Shown: positions 1 to 11,342, counted from the stretch's first letter. The stretch is 64,000 bases of DNA from Inia geoffrensis (GCA_036417435.1 CM070904.1:46135908-46199907); one strand, 5' to 3'. Translations and numbers: made by a program. Notes: generated by a model from the sequence alone, not told the origin.

Positions 1-104
1 AAATACACAACTTCTTGCTTTCTTGTAACATGCTTTTTGGCTTGTATGATCAAATATCATATTCAGGTAGTATTTTTATTTTGAATTTAAAAGTTACCAT
101 GTAG

Positions 105-305
105 GCCTTCCCTGGTGGCGCAGTGGTTGAGAGTCCGCCTGCCGATGCAGGGGACACGGGTTCGTGCCCCAGTCCGGGAAGATCCCATGTGCCGCGGAGC
201 GGCTGGGCCCCTGAGCCATGTCCACTGAGCCTGCGCGTCCGGAGTCTGTGCTCCGCAACGGGAGAGGCCACAGCAGTGAGAGGCCCGCGTACCGCAAAAA
301 AAAAA
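105..305 (+). mobile_element. Young CHR-type tRNA-derived SINE
   Basis: The element starts with the tRNA-like head (A-box-like tggcgcagtgg at 115-125, B-box-like ggttcgtgcc at 159-168), continues through a GC-rich body and ends in an A tail. A 14 bp TSD flanks it: aagttaccatgtag at 91-104 and aagttacctcgtag at 306-319, two mismatches. SINEs of this family are transcribed by RNA polymerase III and copied by L1 enzymes; the tRNA-Glu origin is family knowledge. The intact body and little-changed TSD suggest a recent insertion. It gives rise to spurious ORFs in several frames. Confidence 0.9.
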
Positions 306-319
306 AAGTTACCTCGTAG

Positions 320-2559
320 TTGATGGGCACTGAGATGAAGTCACCAAAAGCGGGATATTTCTGCTGAGTTCTAGATGCACTGCAATGGTGTGTGGAGTGA
401 CAGTATCACAGGGAACACTTGTGGTATTATAAAATATGAAAAATGATAAATACTTCATATAACATCCAAAAAATCATCTTGAAAAAAACGAATTGCTGAG
501 TTGTATCTTTTCTGTGGTGCTTTACATCTTGTTCATCTGAAGCTGATGCTTCAAATGGATCCGCTAGTCATCACCTTTGCATCCTTACATTGCTAAAGAC
601 TACTTTTTGATGCTTTCTCCGATATTGTGCTTACTTTTCAGCTTTAAATTTAGTTTTGAAAACACATGTTCCTAATTTATAGAATGTCAAAGGAGGCATT
701 TAAATTCAAATTACTGTATTGGGATATTCAGAGTAAAACTATAATTATATTTTTTACACTGTCTTTTGACATCTCAGAAAAACCCATGTCTCTGATTCAA
801 TCCACATACTGCAAGAAGAAATAGTATGCCTTCTCAGTAATTTATCACTTTCTGTATGATGGAAAGCCTCATTTTCTAAAAGAAATACCAGCCATGCGAA
901 GGAAAGCACTTTGTACATTATTTTATCAAGAACAAAAAGAATGGTTTAATACTTCCTGTAATTCCACTTTCTCCCTCTGCATACGAAGTTGCACAAGTTC
1001 AAGATTAACAGATCCTAATTGAAATGCTAAAAGACAAATACACAGTGTAATTATCGAGTTTAAAGTTTAACATTTTTGAAGATATTTCAATGTGAAAAAA
1101 TCTGTTCAGGGACTCAACATATGTCATATTATAGAAGGAAATGAGCACTGATTTTTCTAGATATTTTCAGTGCCTAGCAAAATATGGTATTTTATCTTGA
1201 CTTTGTAACCAAGCACCGTGTTTTTTAACAGGTACTATCTCTCTTCTGATTACTGTATCCCACTATGAATTACCTCTCTTGGGAAGAGGAGACGGGGAAG
1301 ATTTTCATCAAAACATAAATCTATGCACCTAAAATACACTATGTTCTAAAGACAATAAAAAAATTATACACATACAGTAATTTACCTTTGCCAATTTGAA
1401 AAATCATCAAACCTTTAAAGCAGAAATACTGAGGCCTTGGGAGACACCACAGAACCATTAGAGATGTATATTTATACTTTCAAAGTTGGTATTATTCTAC
1501 CTCAGTAAAGCCTTTCCATATATGCAAACAGTAATGGCAGCAATGTAAACTGAATTATCTATAAAATATTATGCTTTTCTTACAGGATTGCTGAAAAGAT
1601 GTTTTAGACTACAGTGCTGTTAGAAAGTGCTATCATGTTGCACATACCAAGGATTGTAATTAGACTTGTCAATCACTGATTGATTACTACCATAAGATGA
1701 AAGAGCAATTGCATCCCGGCAATTATATTATCTTAAGGGTACAAAATGCAATGTTCTACTCTCAGCTGTCAGCAAGATTTCACTGAATGAAGGCCTGTTT
1801 TATCACACGGGCTGTTCAAAAGCCCTTCTGAGGACCTAAATGGCACATTAAGCCCTGAAAATATTGCTACTCAAAAGAAAAAAAATGTAGTAGAGTGAAA
1901 TTGACTGTTTTAATTGATGAATGAGAAATCACATGGCTCTGTAGCCTCACATTCTTTAATTTTAGGAAAATATGGTCCACAGTAACATGCAAAATTACCC
2001 TGTGCTTCCATATTTCATATACTTTCTTTCTCAACTGCCCCCAATTCTCTCTCTCTGTTGACTCCCTCTATGTACAAACACCTCCACTTCTATAAGTAGG
2101 TACATGTGTTTCATATATTGAACTTTGCTTTTTGGTTTATTAGACTTCTAAAACATTAAGCAGATATTTATTCTTCTAAATGTATTCTAGGTAAATAAGT
2201 ATTCTTTTTTTCCTTTTTTCCTAAGAATGAAATATTGTCAAGTCAATAATTATTGAATAATGACTTAAGATTAATTGTCAAATATTATTTTTCATTCCAA
2301 AATATACTAGTTTGGAAAGATTATAATCTTTCCAGTAGCATAACTTCAGGTGCCTCTTTCAAATTCCAAATTCAGGAGTATGGTATATTAGAAGGTTGTG
2401 ATTTAGGAACTCTACAGCCATAATAGCTACTATAGTTTCAAATATTTGGGGGAAAAAAAAGTAAACAGTTAACTGATTTGGAACATAGAGGAGAGGATTT
2501 GAATTAGAGATTTATTTTAAATTTTTTAGCCTTTCTAAAAAGGAATATTGGATGACATT
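320..2559. other. Unique AT-rich intergenic DNA
   Basis: No gene, young repeat or long open frame is visible. The part around 1590-1860 is less AT-monotonous than its surroundings and holds a palindromic homeodomain-like cluster at 1657-1686 (see findings). A short CT run lies near 2047-2058. Old, unrecognisable repeats may be present. Confidence 0.5.
1657..1686. promoter_or_regulatory. Possible homeodomain-type binding cluster
   Basis: A TAATTAG core (1657-1663) is followed by a perfect 7 bp inverted repeat with a one-base centre, TCAATCA-c-TGATTGA (1669-1683), which reads TGATTGAT on the plus strand, the classic PBX/HOX half-site form. This is only a motif reading; nothing here proves activity or conservation. 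Confidence 0.2.
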
Positions 2560-2995
2560 CTAATTACTATTGCTATAAACAAACCACTCAAAACTTGGAG
2601 TGGCAAACACCACCATTTTATTTTGCTCAAGGATTCTGTAGGTCAGGAATTAGGACAGGACACACTGATGACAGCCTCTCTGCTTCATAGGGTTTGGGGC
2701 TTATCTGGGAAGATTTGAAAAGCAGGGGACTGGAATCATCTAGAGTTTTTCTTCTCATGCCTTTCTGTATCAGAGATGAGATGACGCCAAGGACAGGCAT
2801 AGCTGGATGCGTCAACTGGGACACTTACATGAGGCCTTCCATGTGGCTTGATATTCTCACCATGTATTGGCTGAGTTCTAAGAGAGAATGTCATGAGAGT
2901 GAGTATTCCAAGTGACTCAGGAAGAAGCTACATGGACTACTATACTAGTTTCAGTCACATAGGATCACTTCTCCCGGGCTCTACTAGTTGAAGCA
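2560..2995. repeat. Ancient mammalian interspersed repeat, family uncertain
   Basis: The stretch beginning 'attactattgctataaacaa' followed by the 'ggtcaggaatt' phrase resembles old eutherian LTR or MER-type repeats that share this wording. It is heavily mutated, has no TSD I can see, and I cannot fix its family or orientation. Short ORFs across it are chance frames. Confidence 0.35.
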
Positions 2996-3259
2996 AATGC
3001 AAACCTCACCCATTCTCTTGGCAAGAGCACACAGAACTACCTCTCATATGAGCACAGTCAATTTCCTACCATTTTAAAAAAGGCACCAAAGTGTCATCTG
3101 GCCACAGTTATGTATATTTATCATATCTGCACAATGGAATCAGGCTATCTTAAGACTCCTCAAATGTCTCAACTCTTTATTTTTTTTATCTTATTTTATT
3201 TTTTATTAGAGTTAATTTACAATGTTGTGCTATTTTCTGATATAGAGCAGTGATTCAGT

Positions 3260-3262
<3 letters not shown>

Positions 3263-3297
<35 letters not shown>
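3263..3297. repeat. (AC)n microsatellite
   Basis: About 17 uninterrupted AC units inside the L1 3' UTR remnant. Probably polymorphic in length; no other function is evident. Confidence 0.95.
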
Positions 3298-3298
<1 letters not shown>

Positions 3299-3857
3299 TC
3301 TTTTTCATATTTGTTTCCATTATGGTTTATTATAGGATATTGAATATAGTTCTCTGTGCTATACAGCAGAACTTTTTTTATCTATTTTCTATACAGTAGT
3401 TTGCACCTGCTAATCCTAAACTCCTAATTTATCCCTCCCCATCCCCATTCCCCTTTGGTAAAGTTTGCTTTCCATGTCTGTGAGTCTGTTTGTTTTGTAA
3501 ATAGGTTCATTTGTGTCATATTTTAGATTCCACATATAACTGATATCATATAGTATCTTTCTCTGTCTGACTTACTTCACTTAGTATGATAATCTCTAGG
3601 TCCATCCATGTTGCTTCAAATGGCATTATTTCATTCTTTTTATGGTTGAGTAGTGTTCCATTGTGTGTATGTACCACATCTTCTTTACCCATTCATCTGT
3701 CAATGGACATCTAGGTTGCCTCAATGTCTTCGCTATTGTGAATAGTGCTGCTATGAACATTGGAGTGCATGTATCTTTTTGAGTTATAGTTTTGTCCAGA
3801 TATATACCCAGGAGTAGGATTGCTGGATCATATGGCAACTCTATTTTTAGTGTTTTG

Positions 3858-4069
3858 TTTGCTTGTTTGTTTTTTGCGGTGCACGGGCCTCTCACTGTTG
3901 TGGCTTCTCCCGTTGCGGAGCACAGGCTCCGGACGCACAGGCTCAGCGGCCATGGCTCATGGGCCCAGCCGCTCCGCAGCACGTGGGATCTTCCCGGACC
4001 GGGGCATGAACCCACGGCCCCTGCTTCGGCAGGCGGACTCCCAACCACTGCGCCACCAGGGAAGCCCCC
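3858..4069 (-). mobile_element. Young CHR-type SINE nested in L1
   Basis: The full ~200 bp body lies in antisense orientation, head at the right edge ('ccaccagggaagccc') and T-rich tail at the left. A perfect 17 bp TSD (ctatttttagtgttttg) lies at 3841-3857 and 4070-4086; it is itself L1 sequence, so the SINE landed after the L1. The body belongs to the same subfamily as the copies at 105 and 21494. Confidence 0.92.
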
Positions 4070-4206
4070 CTATTTTTAGTGTTTTGAGGAACCTCCATAC
4101 TGTTTTCCATAGTGGCTGCACCAAGTTAACTTACATTCCCACCAACAGTGTAGAAGCGTTACCTTTTCTCCACACCCTCTCCAGCATCAAATGTCTCAAC
4201 TCTTTA

Positions 4207-4768
4207 AGGGATTATGTTCAAATTCAAAATCCAGGATTAACTAAATAAGGTCCAGATATGGATGAGGTTCCTCAGAGTGATCCCTCTAGTACAGTCCTTG
4301 AATATAGTTTCTATCAACCTGAAGACTTGTAAACTAAAGAGTCTCATTATCTTCCCCCACATACCCAAAGTACAATGATGGGATACTCTTGGATAACTGC
4401 AGTGGCACTCCTGCTCAAAAATGGATGTGGGACAGGGATAAGGAAAGTGACAGGAAGTACACAGCAGTCATTGGCTTACAGCATTTCTGAAATCCATCCA
4501 GCATGAGCTGCCAGTTTCTAGATTAGAGCCCAGTCCTATTTTCTTTGCTCCTGGCTTTGGAATTCTCTGTGGCTGTTAGCTCCACCCTCCGGGGCCCTGT
4601 TTCTGTCCTCTGAGTCATCCTTCCTCTTCTGTAAGAGGTAGCCCATTTTTGCAGTTGTTTCAACCTGATTCCTGATATTCCTGCTCAGAAAAGAAGAGTC
4701 ACCATATTTCCAAGAATAATTGAGCCTGATCAGCAGAAGGCAAAGCTGCTTTTATTCAATGAGAACAC

Positions 4769-4770
<2 letters not shown>
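4207..4770. other. Intergenic DNA, possibly old repeat
   Basis: Moderate-complexity sequence with no coding signal. Some wording suggests a decayed LTR-type repeat, but I cannot assign one. Confidence 0.35.

Positions 4771-4804
<34 letters not shown>
4771..4804. repeat. (AT)n microsatellite
   Basis: Seventeen uninterrupted AT dinucleotides in otherwise non-repetitive sequence. Confidence 0.95.
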
Positions 4805-4806
<2 letters not shown>

Positions 4807-4839
4807 AATGCAGATGATACACTTGGACACCTCCTGGCA

Positions 4840-5540
4840 TTTGTTTGTTCTATTGTACCGTAAGTGGGCAAATATAGCAGCCCGGATTTGAGGAGTGTAT
4901 GACTACCAAGGATTCAGCTGCTCAATAATGAAGGTTTGGTCACCTTGGTGACCAGCCAAGACCAGCCAAGGAAAAGCTGAGAGTGAGGGGAGTTTAGAAT
5001 GGATAATGGAGAAGGGAAAGAATGAGTACTGCTTATGGCTCCAAGATAAGCTACAGTAATGGGGGCTATAAAGTATCCCACTAACCTCCCCCTTCCAAGT
5101 TTACCCTCGGGAGAAACGGTCTGTGGGAACCATGGAGGAGCTGCTCTTTGAACACGTGTAGACAAACATATCTGTTCAGTGCAAACAGTGAACTGTGGTG
5201 GCTAAATCCATGACTCAGATCTTCTGCTGCAGGAAATCTAATTGATAGATGCTACCACCATTTTTGTACACACAGCCTTTTGTACAGTCTTGATTACCAG
5301 AAACTTTGACCTTGTTAAAATTTATCAGAACTGCACTATAGTCTAAGACTCTGCCTATCCAGTTCTCCTTCCTTCTCTCTCTCTTCCACAGGTGTCATGC
5401 CTGTAACATGGTCTACCAGCTCTCCCTCCCTCTTGGGCTCCCTCCTCTTTTTACCTCACAAGTATTTTCCCCTATAAACCTATTACAATCTAATCCTGTC
5501 TTGACATCTGGCTCTAGGAAGACCTGAACCAATGCACTGG
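4840..5540. repeat. Possible ancient LTR-like repeat
   Basis: The segment ends in a pyrimidine-rich part followed by 'ctgtcttgacatctggctct', wording common at the ends of old mammalian LTR-type repeats. No paired LTR, TSD or coding remnant is visible. The 83-residue minus-strand frame inside it (4914-5165) has no recognisable domain. Confidence 0.25.
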
Positions 5541-6107
5541 GGATTGGTTGATTTGTTTTAAAGCCAGAAAGTCCTGGCTCTTATAGTTTCTTTAAGCTCT
5601 GCCTGAAAAATTAAATAAGTTCTTTTTTAGCTTATCTCTCTCTAGTCTCACCTTATGATGCACAAGAAAGCAACTGACACCTTAAACATGTTACCCAGTA
5701 ATGTCCTTAGCCAGATCTATCCATTCATTAGGTATATAGTCAATTTTCTATGTTACTGCATGTGCTAGCTGTGCTTAATTCTTCATCACTATGTAACAAG
5801 AAATCTATTCTCCAGCTTCCAATAATAGCTTTCTCACTTTTCTTTAAGCCTTCACAATAGCCTTCTGAACACCCATTCAAGCATCCACCCATGACCCAGT
5901 CCTAAAGCTAACAGCACATAAAGCTAAATACAATGTTTTATATTTTCACTTTATGTTTTAGATTATTGTATCTTGTCTATTGTTTAATTTCACATTTGTT
6001 TTATGACCTTGCCCTGCCTCAAAATACCAAATTCTATTCCAAGTACTACTGCTGCCTAGAAACCATTCTGAATTTTAGGGTATACAACCACCATTGTACT
6101 ATATTCA
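5541..6107. other. Intergenic DNA, nothing recognised
   Basis: AT-rich sequence without coding potential, simple repeats or young mobile elements. Confidence 0.45.
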
Positions 6108-6120
6108 CACATTCATTTTT

Positions 6121-6635
6121 TTTTTTTTACTTTTATTTATTTATTTTTTAACATCTTTTTTTTTTTTAACATCTTTATTGGAGTATAATTGCTTTACAAT
6201 GGTGTGTTATTTTCTGCTTTATAACAAAGTGAATCAGCTATACATATACATATATCCCCATATCTCTTCCCTCTTGCATCTCCCTCCCTCCCACCCTCCC
6301 TATCCGACCCCCTAGGTGGTCACAAAGCACCCAGCTGATCTCCCTGTGCTATGCGGCTGCTTCCCACTAGCTATCGATTTCACATTTGGTAGTGTACACA
6401 TGTCCATGCCACTCTCTCACTTCATCCCAGCTTACCCCTTTCCCCTCTCCATGTCCTCAAGTCCATTCTCTAGTAGGTCTGGGTCTTTATTCCCATCCTG
6501 CCCCTAGGTTCTTCATAGAGTCTGTCATACAGAGTGAAGTAAGTCAGAAAGAGAAAAACATATACCATATGCTAACACATATATATGGAATCTAAAAAAA
6601 AAAAAAAAAAAAAAAACAACCATAAAAAATGGTTG
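6121..6635 (-). mobile_element. L1 3' end with inverted 5' segment
   Basis: From 6121 to about 6511 the plus strand is the reverse complement of an L1 3' UTR, starting with the T-rich tail. At about 6512 the orientation flips: 6512-6618 reads as L1 in the sense direction, matching the start of the 3' UTR seen in the L1 at 43302-43385 (shared 'gtcatacagagtgaagtaag'). On the minus strand this is an inverted 5' piece followed by a normal 3' piece, as produced by twin priming. An imperfect short duplication (cacattca at 6108-6115 and 6636-6643, continuing into T-rich DNA) fits a TSD. Internal A20+ at 6594-6616 belongs to L1 and is not the insertion tail. Confidence 0.8.
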
Positions 6636-6649
6636 CACATTCACTTTTG

Positions 6650-8164
6650 CTCTACCCTCATGTTCACCATAGGCCCCAAACCCATGCAGCATCAAAAGAG
6701 AGAGTACACGGACCCTACTGCTCAATAGGAAAAGTGCCAAGAAATTTGGAGCCATTTTTTAAAACTTCTACATATGATATTCATCAATTCATTACCATTT
6801 TGAAAATGTGTAAAATTAATGAGAGAAAATGTGTGAAGCTTAGTAAGATTCTAACAGCCTGGGAAATTTTTTCAGAAATCTTTAGGCCTATAAAAGTATT
6901 CACTAACCCTGCCTATATTTAGGATTCTTCCTCCTATGACTTACTACTACTCTTTTCAGTACCAAAGAGCAATTGTCTTTAAAACTGGTTCTCTACTGTC
7001 CAGTGATATATGTTTCTTCTCTGCTAAGTAACCTACTATTTTTCCCACAATCTGTTAAAACACATCCAAATTTCTACAACTTTCTTTATCTCTGCCTTGA
7101 ATTTTAATTCTTACCTTACCCTTTTCTTTAACATCAATGCTCTATTCCAAAAATTTTGTCCTCACCATGTGTCATCATAATGTCTGAGTCCTCATCACCT
7201 TTCCACTTCCAGTGAAATGGAATTTGTTTTTATTCTCCATCAATCCAAATCTTATGCTTTCTAAAACATATGGTTAGATACCTAACTTTTCCCAAGATAA
7301 CCCACCATCTCATAGATCTCTTTTTCTTTAAATTTCTAAGTCTCCTAGGGCATCTCTCCGAATTTCTAAGTCTCCAAAATAAGAATAAGATGCACATTCC
7401 TATTTGTTTTGTGTTACTTAAATTCTACTTCTGGGCTGATAAATTAATTCTATTGCTTTGAGAGTTTTTGTATATTTGTTTGTTTTTTTTTTCTCATTCA
7501 TAATGTTGATCTTCTGATGTTTGCTGATCATTAGTTGTGTGCCTCAGTTTAGTGACAGAATTCTCTCATTGTATTCTGGGCTGTCCAATCTCCCTTGAGG
7601 GCTGTGACATTCCATTTAGGTCTTTTTTGCTGTTGTGGAAAATTTCAATTGGACGCACTATTTTTTTTTTCAAGTATGTTACACAAATTCATTGCCTCTG
7701 AGAATTCCCCTTTGTTTTGGTCATGGTTGTATACTCATTAATTAGTTTTTACATTTTTTCCCTATACTTTGTAGATTTGAGATGGCAAGCAGTGATTTCA
7801 ATGTGTGTTTGGTCTGCCACTTTGATAATGGAATAATGCACAGTACATTTTATGTTGTCTCTTACATAATTGACAGGTACAATATTTTCATCGTTTTGGC
7901 TTACACAGTAGCTAAAAGAGTACCTTAAATGTGCTAAGTGCTCAATTAAAGTTTTTTGAATGACTTTAAATACTTTGGTTCTAACATAGGGTTGTAATTC
8001 TGACACTGTCTTGGGATATGGTTTTAAACTGGAGTGAAACCACAATATCCTCTAGAATGTAGACTGTAAGAAAATATGCGTAACAAGAGGTAAATTTGAG
8101 AATTAGGATTCACTTCGGAGAAAACTATAATTTTAGATTCTATCTAGGTTTCTGTAGCCTTTCA
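6650..8164. other. Intergenic DNA, nothing recognised
   Basis: AT-rich, with short T runs around 7485 and 7662. A 98-codon minus-strand frame (7749-8045) begins at TTG rather than ATG and shows no known domain, so I do not call a gene. Confidence 0.45.
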
Positions 8165-8760
8165 GCTCAGACTGTGGTTTATTCCTTCATTCAGAAAAGA
8201 TTTACTGAGTAAATAATGTTTTCAAGTATTGTTCTGGATACTAAGTTTGTAGAAATAAAGTGAAAAACTATCCAGCCATCAAGTTTATATGTGTCAGGGC
8301 ACTGAAGTATAGTGTATCTCTTGTTTTCAAGGAGGCAAGTATGGCTGGGACAGGAGTGATGGGAAAAGTATCAGATGATGTGGGCAAAGAAGTAATGAAT
8401 GAAAAATTGTGTAGAAAATCTTAGGCCATGGTAAAGATTTTGGTTTTTACTCTGAGCTATATGGAGGACTACCGGAAGGTTTTGGTAGGGGAGTGACATT
8501 ATTTTGCTTTTTTTTTTTTTAGCAGTATCACCCAGGTTCCTATGTAGATGTCAGGCTGCTATGCAGATATCAGCCTGTAGGGGTAAGGGCAGAAGCCTAG
8601 AATCCAGTTAGGATATCATGTCATTACATAGGCAAGAAATGATGGTGACTTGGTTCATGAGTAATAGTGATAAAGGTGATAAGAACTGGTCAGATTCCGA
8701 GGTATACACTAAAATGCAAAGACTGAAGGAAAAATAGGCTTTGGGAGAAGATGAGTACAT
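8165..8760 (-). repeat. Ancient L2-like LINE remnant
   Basis: The plus strand carries 'ttcattcagaaaagatttac', the familiar reverse complement of an L2 3' end, followed by diverged wording ('ggccatggtaaagattttgg', 'agaaatgatggtgacttgg') typically found upstream in old antisense LINE copies. Divergence is high and the exact family is uncertain. A T tract at 8509-8520 interrupts it. Confidence 0.45.
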
Positions 8761-8867
8761 ATTTTTTAAATGTCCCAGGATAAATGCTAGTTTTATTAAC
8801 TAAAACCATAAGGGTAAAAGGAGACTATTCCAAAATTCTTTTACTTACTTTTACTACACCCTATAGC

Positions 8868-8935
8868 AGTCATTCTCAAACTTTTTGGTCCCAGGACCCT
8901 TTTACCATCTTAGAAATTATTGAAGACCTTGGGTC
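8868..8935 (+). repeat. hAT-type DNA transposon end fragment
   Basis: 'cattctcaaactttttggtc' followed by a 'ggaccctttt' phrase resembles the terminus of non-autonomous hAT/Charlie-group elements. Only one end is visible. Confidence 0.4.
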
Positions 8936-10071
8936 TAACCAGGAGTCAGAAATCACAGAGTGATTTAAATAGGGGAAGTTTAATGTAAGCAATTATTATA
9001 AAGCTGATATTTTAGAGTAACTATAAAGGTGAGAAGATGATTCTGAAGTGTATCCAGGGACGGAGGGAGAGTTTCCAAAAAAGGACAAACTTGAAAGGGA
9101 AATGATATCCCCAAGGTTGGGGCTCAGACATTTTGAAGGTCTGGTACAATCTACCAGATGGTAGAGAACTTTGCTGAGTTGCCTGAGCAGAGCTAGTCCA
9201 GACTCACCGGGCAAGTGCTAGAACCCTCTGAGGTGCCTGTGAGTACCTTTGTGGGAACTGCTGAAAACTGGAGCTGAACAGGTTTCCCTCTTTATGAATC
9301 TTGGATGCTGTGCCTAGGTGGTGTGGGATAAAGGTTGGATGGTCTGCTCAGTAGAAGTCAGCCTGATGGGACCTCTAGCATGTGCATTACATGATACAGG
9401 TCTGTCTTAAAACTGATCATTCAAATATTTCAAACAAACTACAAATAACCAAAGTAATAAAAGTCCTTTAGATTTTAGTCTTCAAAATGTTCTGAAGTAA
9501 GATATACACTGCCTCCACCTCAACACTTGATTTATATCAGTTGAAATGAATAGAGAAATGACATTTTCAATTCATATATTCATACTTCATTAGGTTTAAT
9601 AGTGTACAAACATTATATTAAGAACATCATTGGTAACACCTATACTCCCCTTCCTATGGGCAACCAAAATTTTGCGTTCAAATAATTCTAGTAAAAAACT
9701 TTAAATTTGAAATGTTGTTATGAATCCACTTACCTTCTCTTAGGAGATTTTGAAATCTCCTGTAATTTATCCATTCAATTTCAATGTAGTTCATTTCAAA
9801 GGCCTTTTTACAAAATGGAATCCTTTTAGATTAAACTTTCCACAATTGCTACTTCCACAGTTTTAGCATAACACATAATTTTGCTTAACAAACAAAAAAG
9901 GCTCTTGAACCTTCAACCCTGTCCTAATAGCTCAGTGAAAAGTTACCAGTAAGTCATTTCTACTCTTTTATATAAATTGGAAAGAAAGTAAAGACAGTGG
10001 ATAGGTTTAGACTTTTCTAAGACAGTTGTTGGCTACCTTTGTGTGCTAGTGGATCTGCTTGATTCAAAGAA
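8936..10071. other. Intergenic DNA with a near-palindrome
   Basis: No gene seen. The portion 8936-9400 may be an unassigned old repeat. At 9742-9761 a perfect 9 bp inverted repeat (aggagattt / aaatctcct) is separated by two bases. Confidence 0.4.
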
Positions 10072-11342
10072 CTGGGCTGGCCAAAAGGTTCATTCTTTTT
10101 TTTCTGTAAGATGGCTCTAGTAGTGCTTAGTTGTCTTTAACTTCATTTGAAACAATTGTGTTAGATTGTATTGTGACAGGTATCATATCAGTGTGCATTA
10201 AAAAATAGGTGAATTTTTGTTTAGCCATTTTAATATTGAAGATGGAAGAAAGAAAGCAACATTTTCGGCATATTATGCTTTATTAATTCAAGAAAGGGAA
10301 AAACGCAACTGATACATAAAAAAAGATTTGTGCAATGTATGGAGAAGGCGCTATGACTGATCGAACATGTCAGAAATGGTTTGCGAAGTTTCCTCCTGGA
10401 GATTTCTCGCTGGATGATGCGCCACGGTCGGGTAGACCAGTTGAAGTTGACAGCAATCAAATCAAGACGTTAATTGAGAACAGTCAACGTTATGTCACGC
10501 GGGAGATAGCAACATACTCAAATTATCCAAATGAAGCATTGAAAATCATCTGAACCAGCTTGGTTATGTTCGTCGCTTTGATGTTTGGGTTCCACATAAG
10601 TTAAGTGAAAAAAACCTTCTTGACCGTATTTCTGCATGCGAGTCTCTACTTAAACATACATAAATGTTCCGTTTTTAAAACAAATTGTGACGGGTGATGA
10701 AAAGTGGATACTGTATAATAATGTGGAACAGCAGAGATTGTGGCGCAAGTGAAATGAACCACCACCAACCACACCAAAGGCCTGTCTTCATCCAAAGAAG
10801 GTGATGTTGTGTATATGGTGGGATTAGAAGGAAGTCCTCTATTATGAGCTCCTTCTGGAAAACCAAACAATTAATTCCAACAAGTACTGCTCCCAATTAG
10901 ACCGACTGAAAGCAGCCCTCGATGAAAAGCGTCTGGAATTAGTCAACAGAAAACGCATAATCTTCCATCAGGATCATGCAAGACCGCATGTTTCTTTGAT
11001 GACCAGGCAAAAACTGTTACAGCTTGGCTGGGTAGTTCTGATTCATCCACTGTATTCACCAGACATTGCACCTTCAGACTGCCATTTATTTCAGTCTTTA
11101 CAAAATTCCCTTAATGGAAAAAATTTCAATTCCCTGGAAGACTCTAAAAGGCACCTGGTACAGTTCTTTGCACAAAAAGGTAAAAAGTTTTGGGAAGATG
11201 GAATTATGAATTTGCCTGAAAAATGGCAGAAGGTAGTGGAACAAAGGGTGAATGCGTTGTTCAATAAAGTTCTTGGTGAAAATGAAAAATGTGTCTTTTA
11301 TTTTTACTTAAAAAACTGAAGGAACTTTTTGGCCAACCCAAT
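10072..11342 (+). mobile_element. Full-length, inactivated mariner DNA transposon
   Basis: Both terminal inverted repeats are present: 'ctgggctggccaaaaggttc' at the left and, on the minus strand, 'attgggttggccaaaaagtt' at the right. The length of about 1.27 kb matches complete mariner elements, and a decayed transposase lies between the ends. The right flank has the expected TA; the left TA appears mutated. Mariners move by cut and paste through a DNA intermediate. The many stops make this copy a fossil, and the unequal ends show age. Confidence 0.9.
10242..11319 (+). pseudogene. Mariner transposase pseudogene
   Basis: The frame starts at the ATG at 10242 and soon meets in-frame stops (near 10284 and 10317). 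The helix-turn-helix DNA-binding part is readable at 10335-10553, including DRTCQKWFAKFPPGDFSLDD. A frameshift near 10535 moves the WVPHKLSEKNLLDR linker region to another frame. The three catalytic aspartates of the DD34D family are still visible: VTGDEKW (~10691), IFHQDHARPH (~10960) and YSPDIAPSD (~11053). The last 107 codons (10996-11319) remain open and end at a normal C-terminus. Several further frameshifts exist between 10650 and 10960. It is related to the mariners seen widely in mammals; no host-fusion partner is visible. Confidence 0.88.

Larger units (their letters stand above)
3180..4186 (-). mobile_element. 5'-truncated L1, antisense, with nested SINE
   Basis: The plus strand starts with the T-rich complement of an A tail, passes through an L1 3' UTR and enters the C-terminal coding part of ORF2 on the minus strand (residues such as CTPMFIAALFTIAK and WYIHTMEHYS are readable). 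A perfect 20 bp TSD flanks the whole unit at 3160-3179 and 4187-4206. The L1 part is only about 0.8 kb, so it was severely 5' truncated on insertion. An (AC)n run lies near its 3' end and a CHR SINE interrupts it at 3858-4069. It cannot encode working enzymes. Confidence 0.9.

Noticed and set aside
115..168. A tRNA gene (A and B boxes present)
   Set aside because: The boxes belong to a SINE head; no cloverleaf-forming full tRNA and a SINE body and tail follow.
6594..6618. Insertion A tail of a sense-strand L1
   Set aside because: The A run is internal to the L1 3' UTR start; the real tail is the T-rich tract at 6121 on the opposite strand.
7749..8045. 98-codon minus-strand open frame outside clear repeats
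   Set aside because: It begins at TTG, not ATG, has no recognisable domain or splice or promoter context, and this length is expected by chance in 64 kb.
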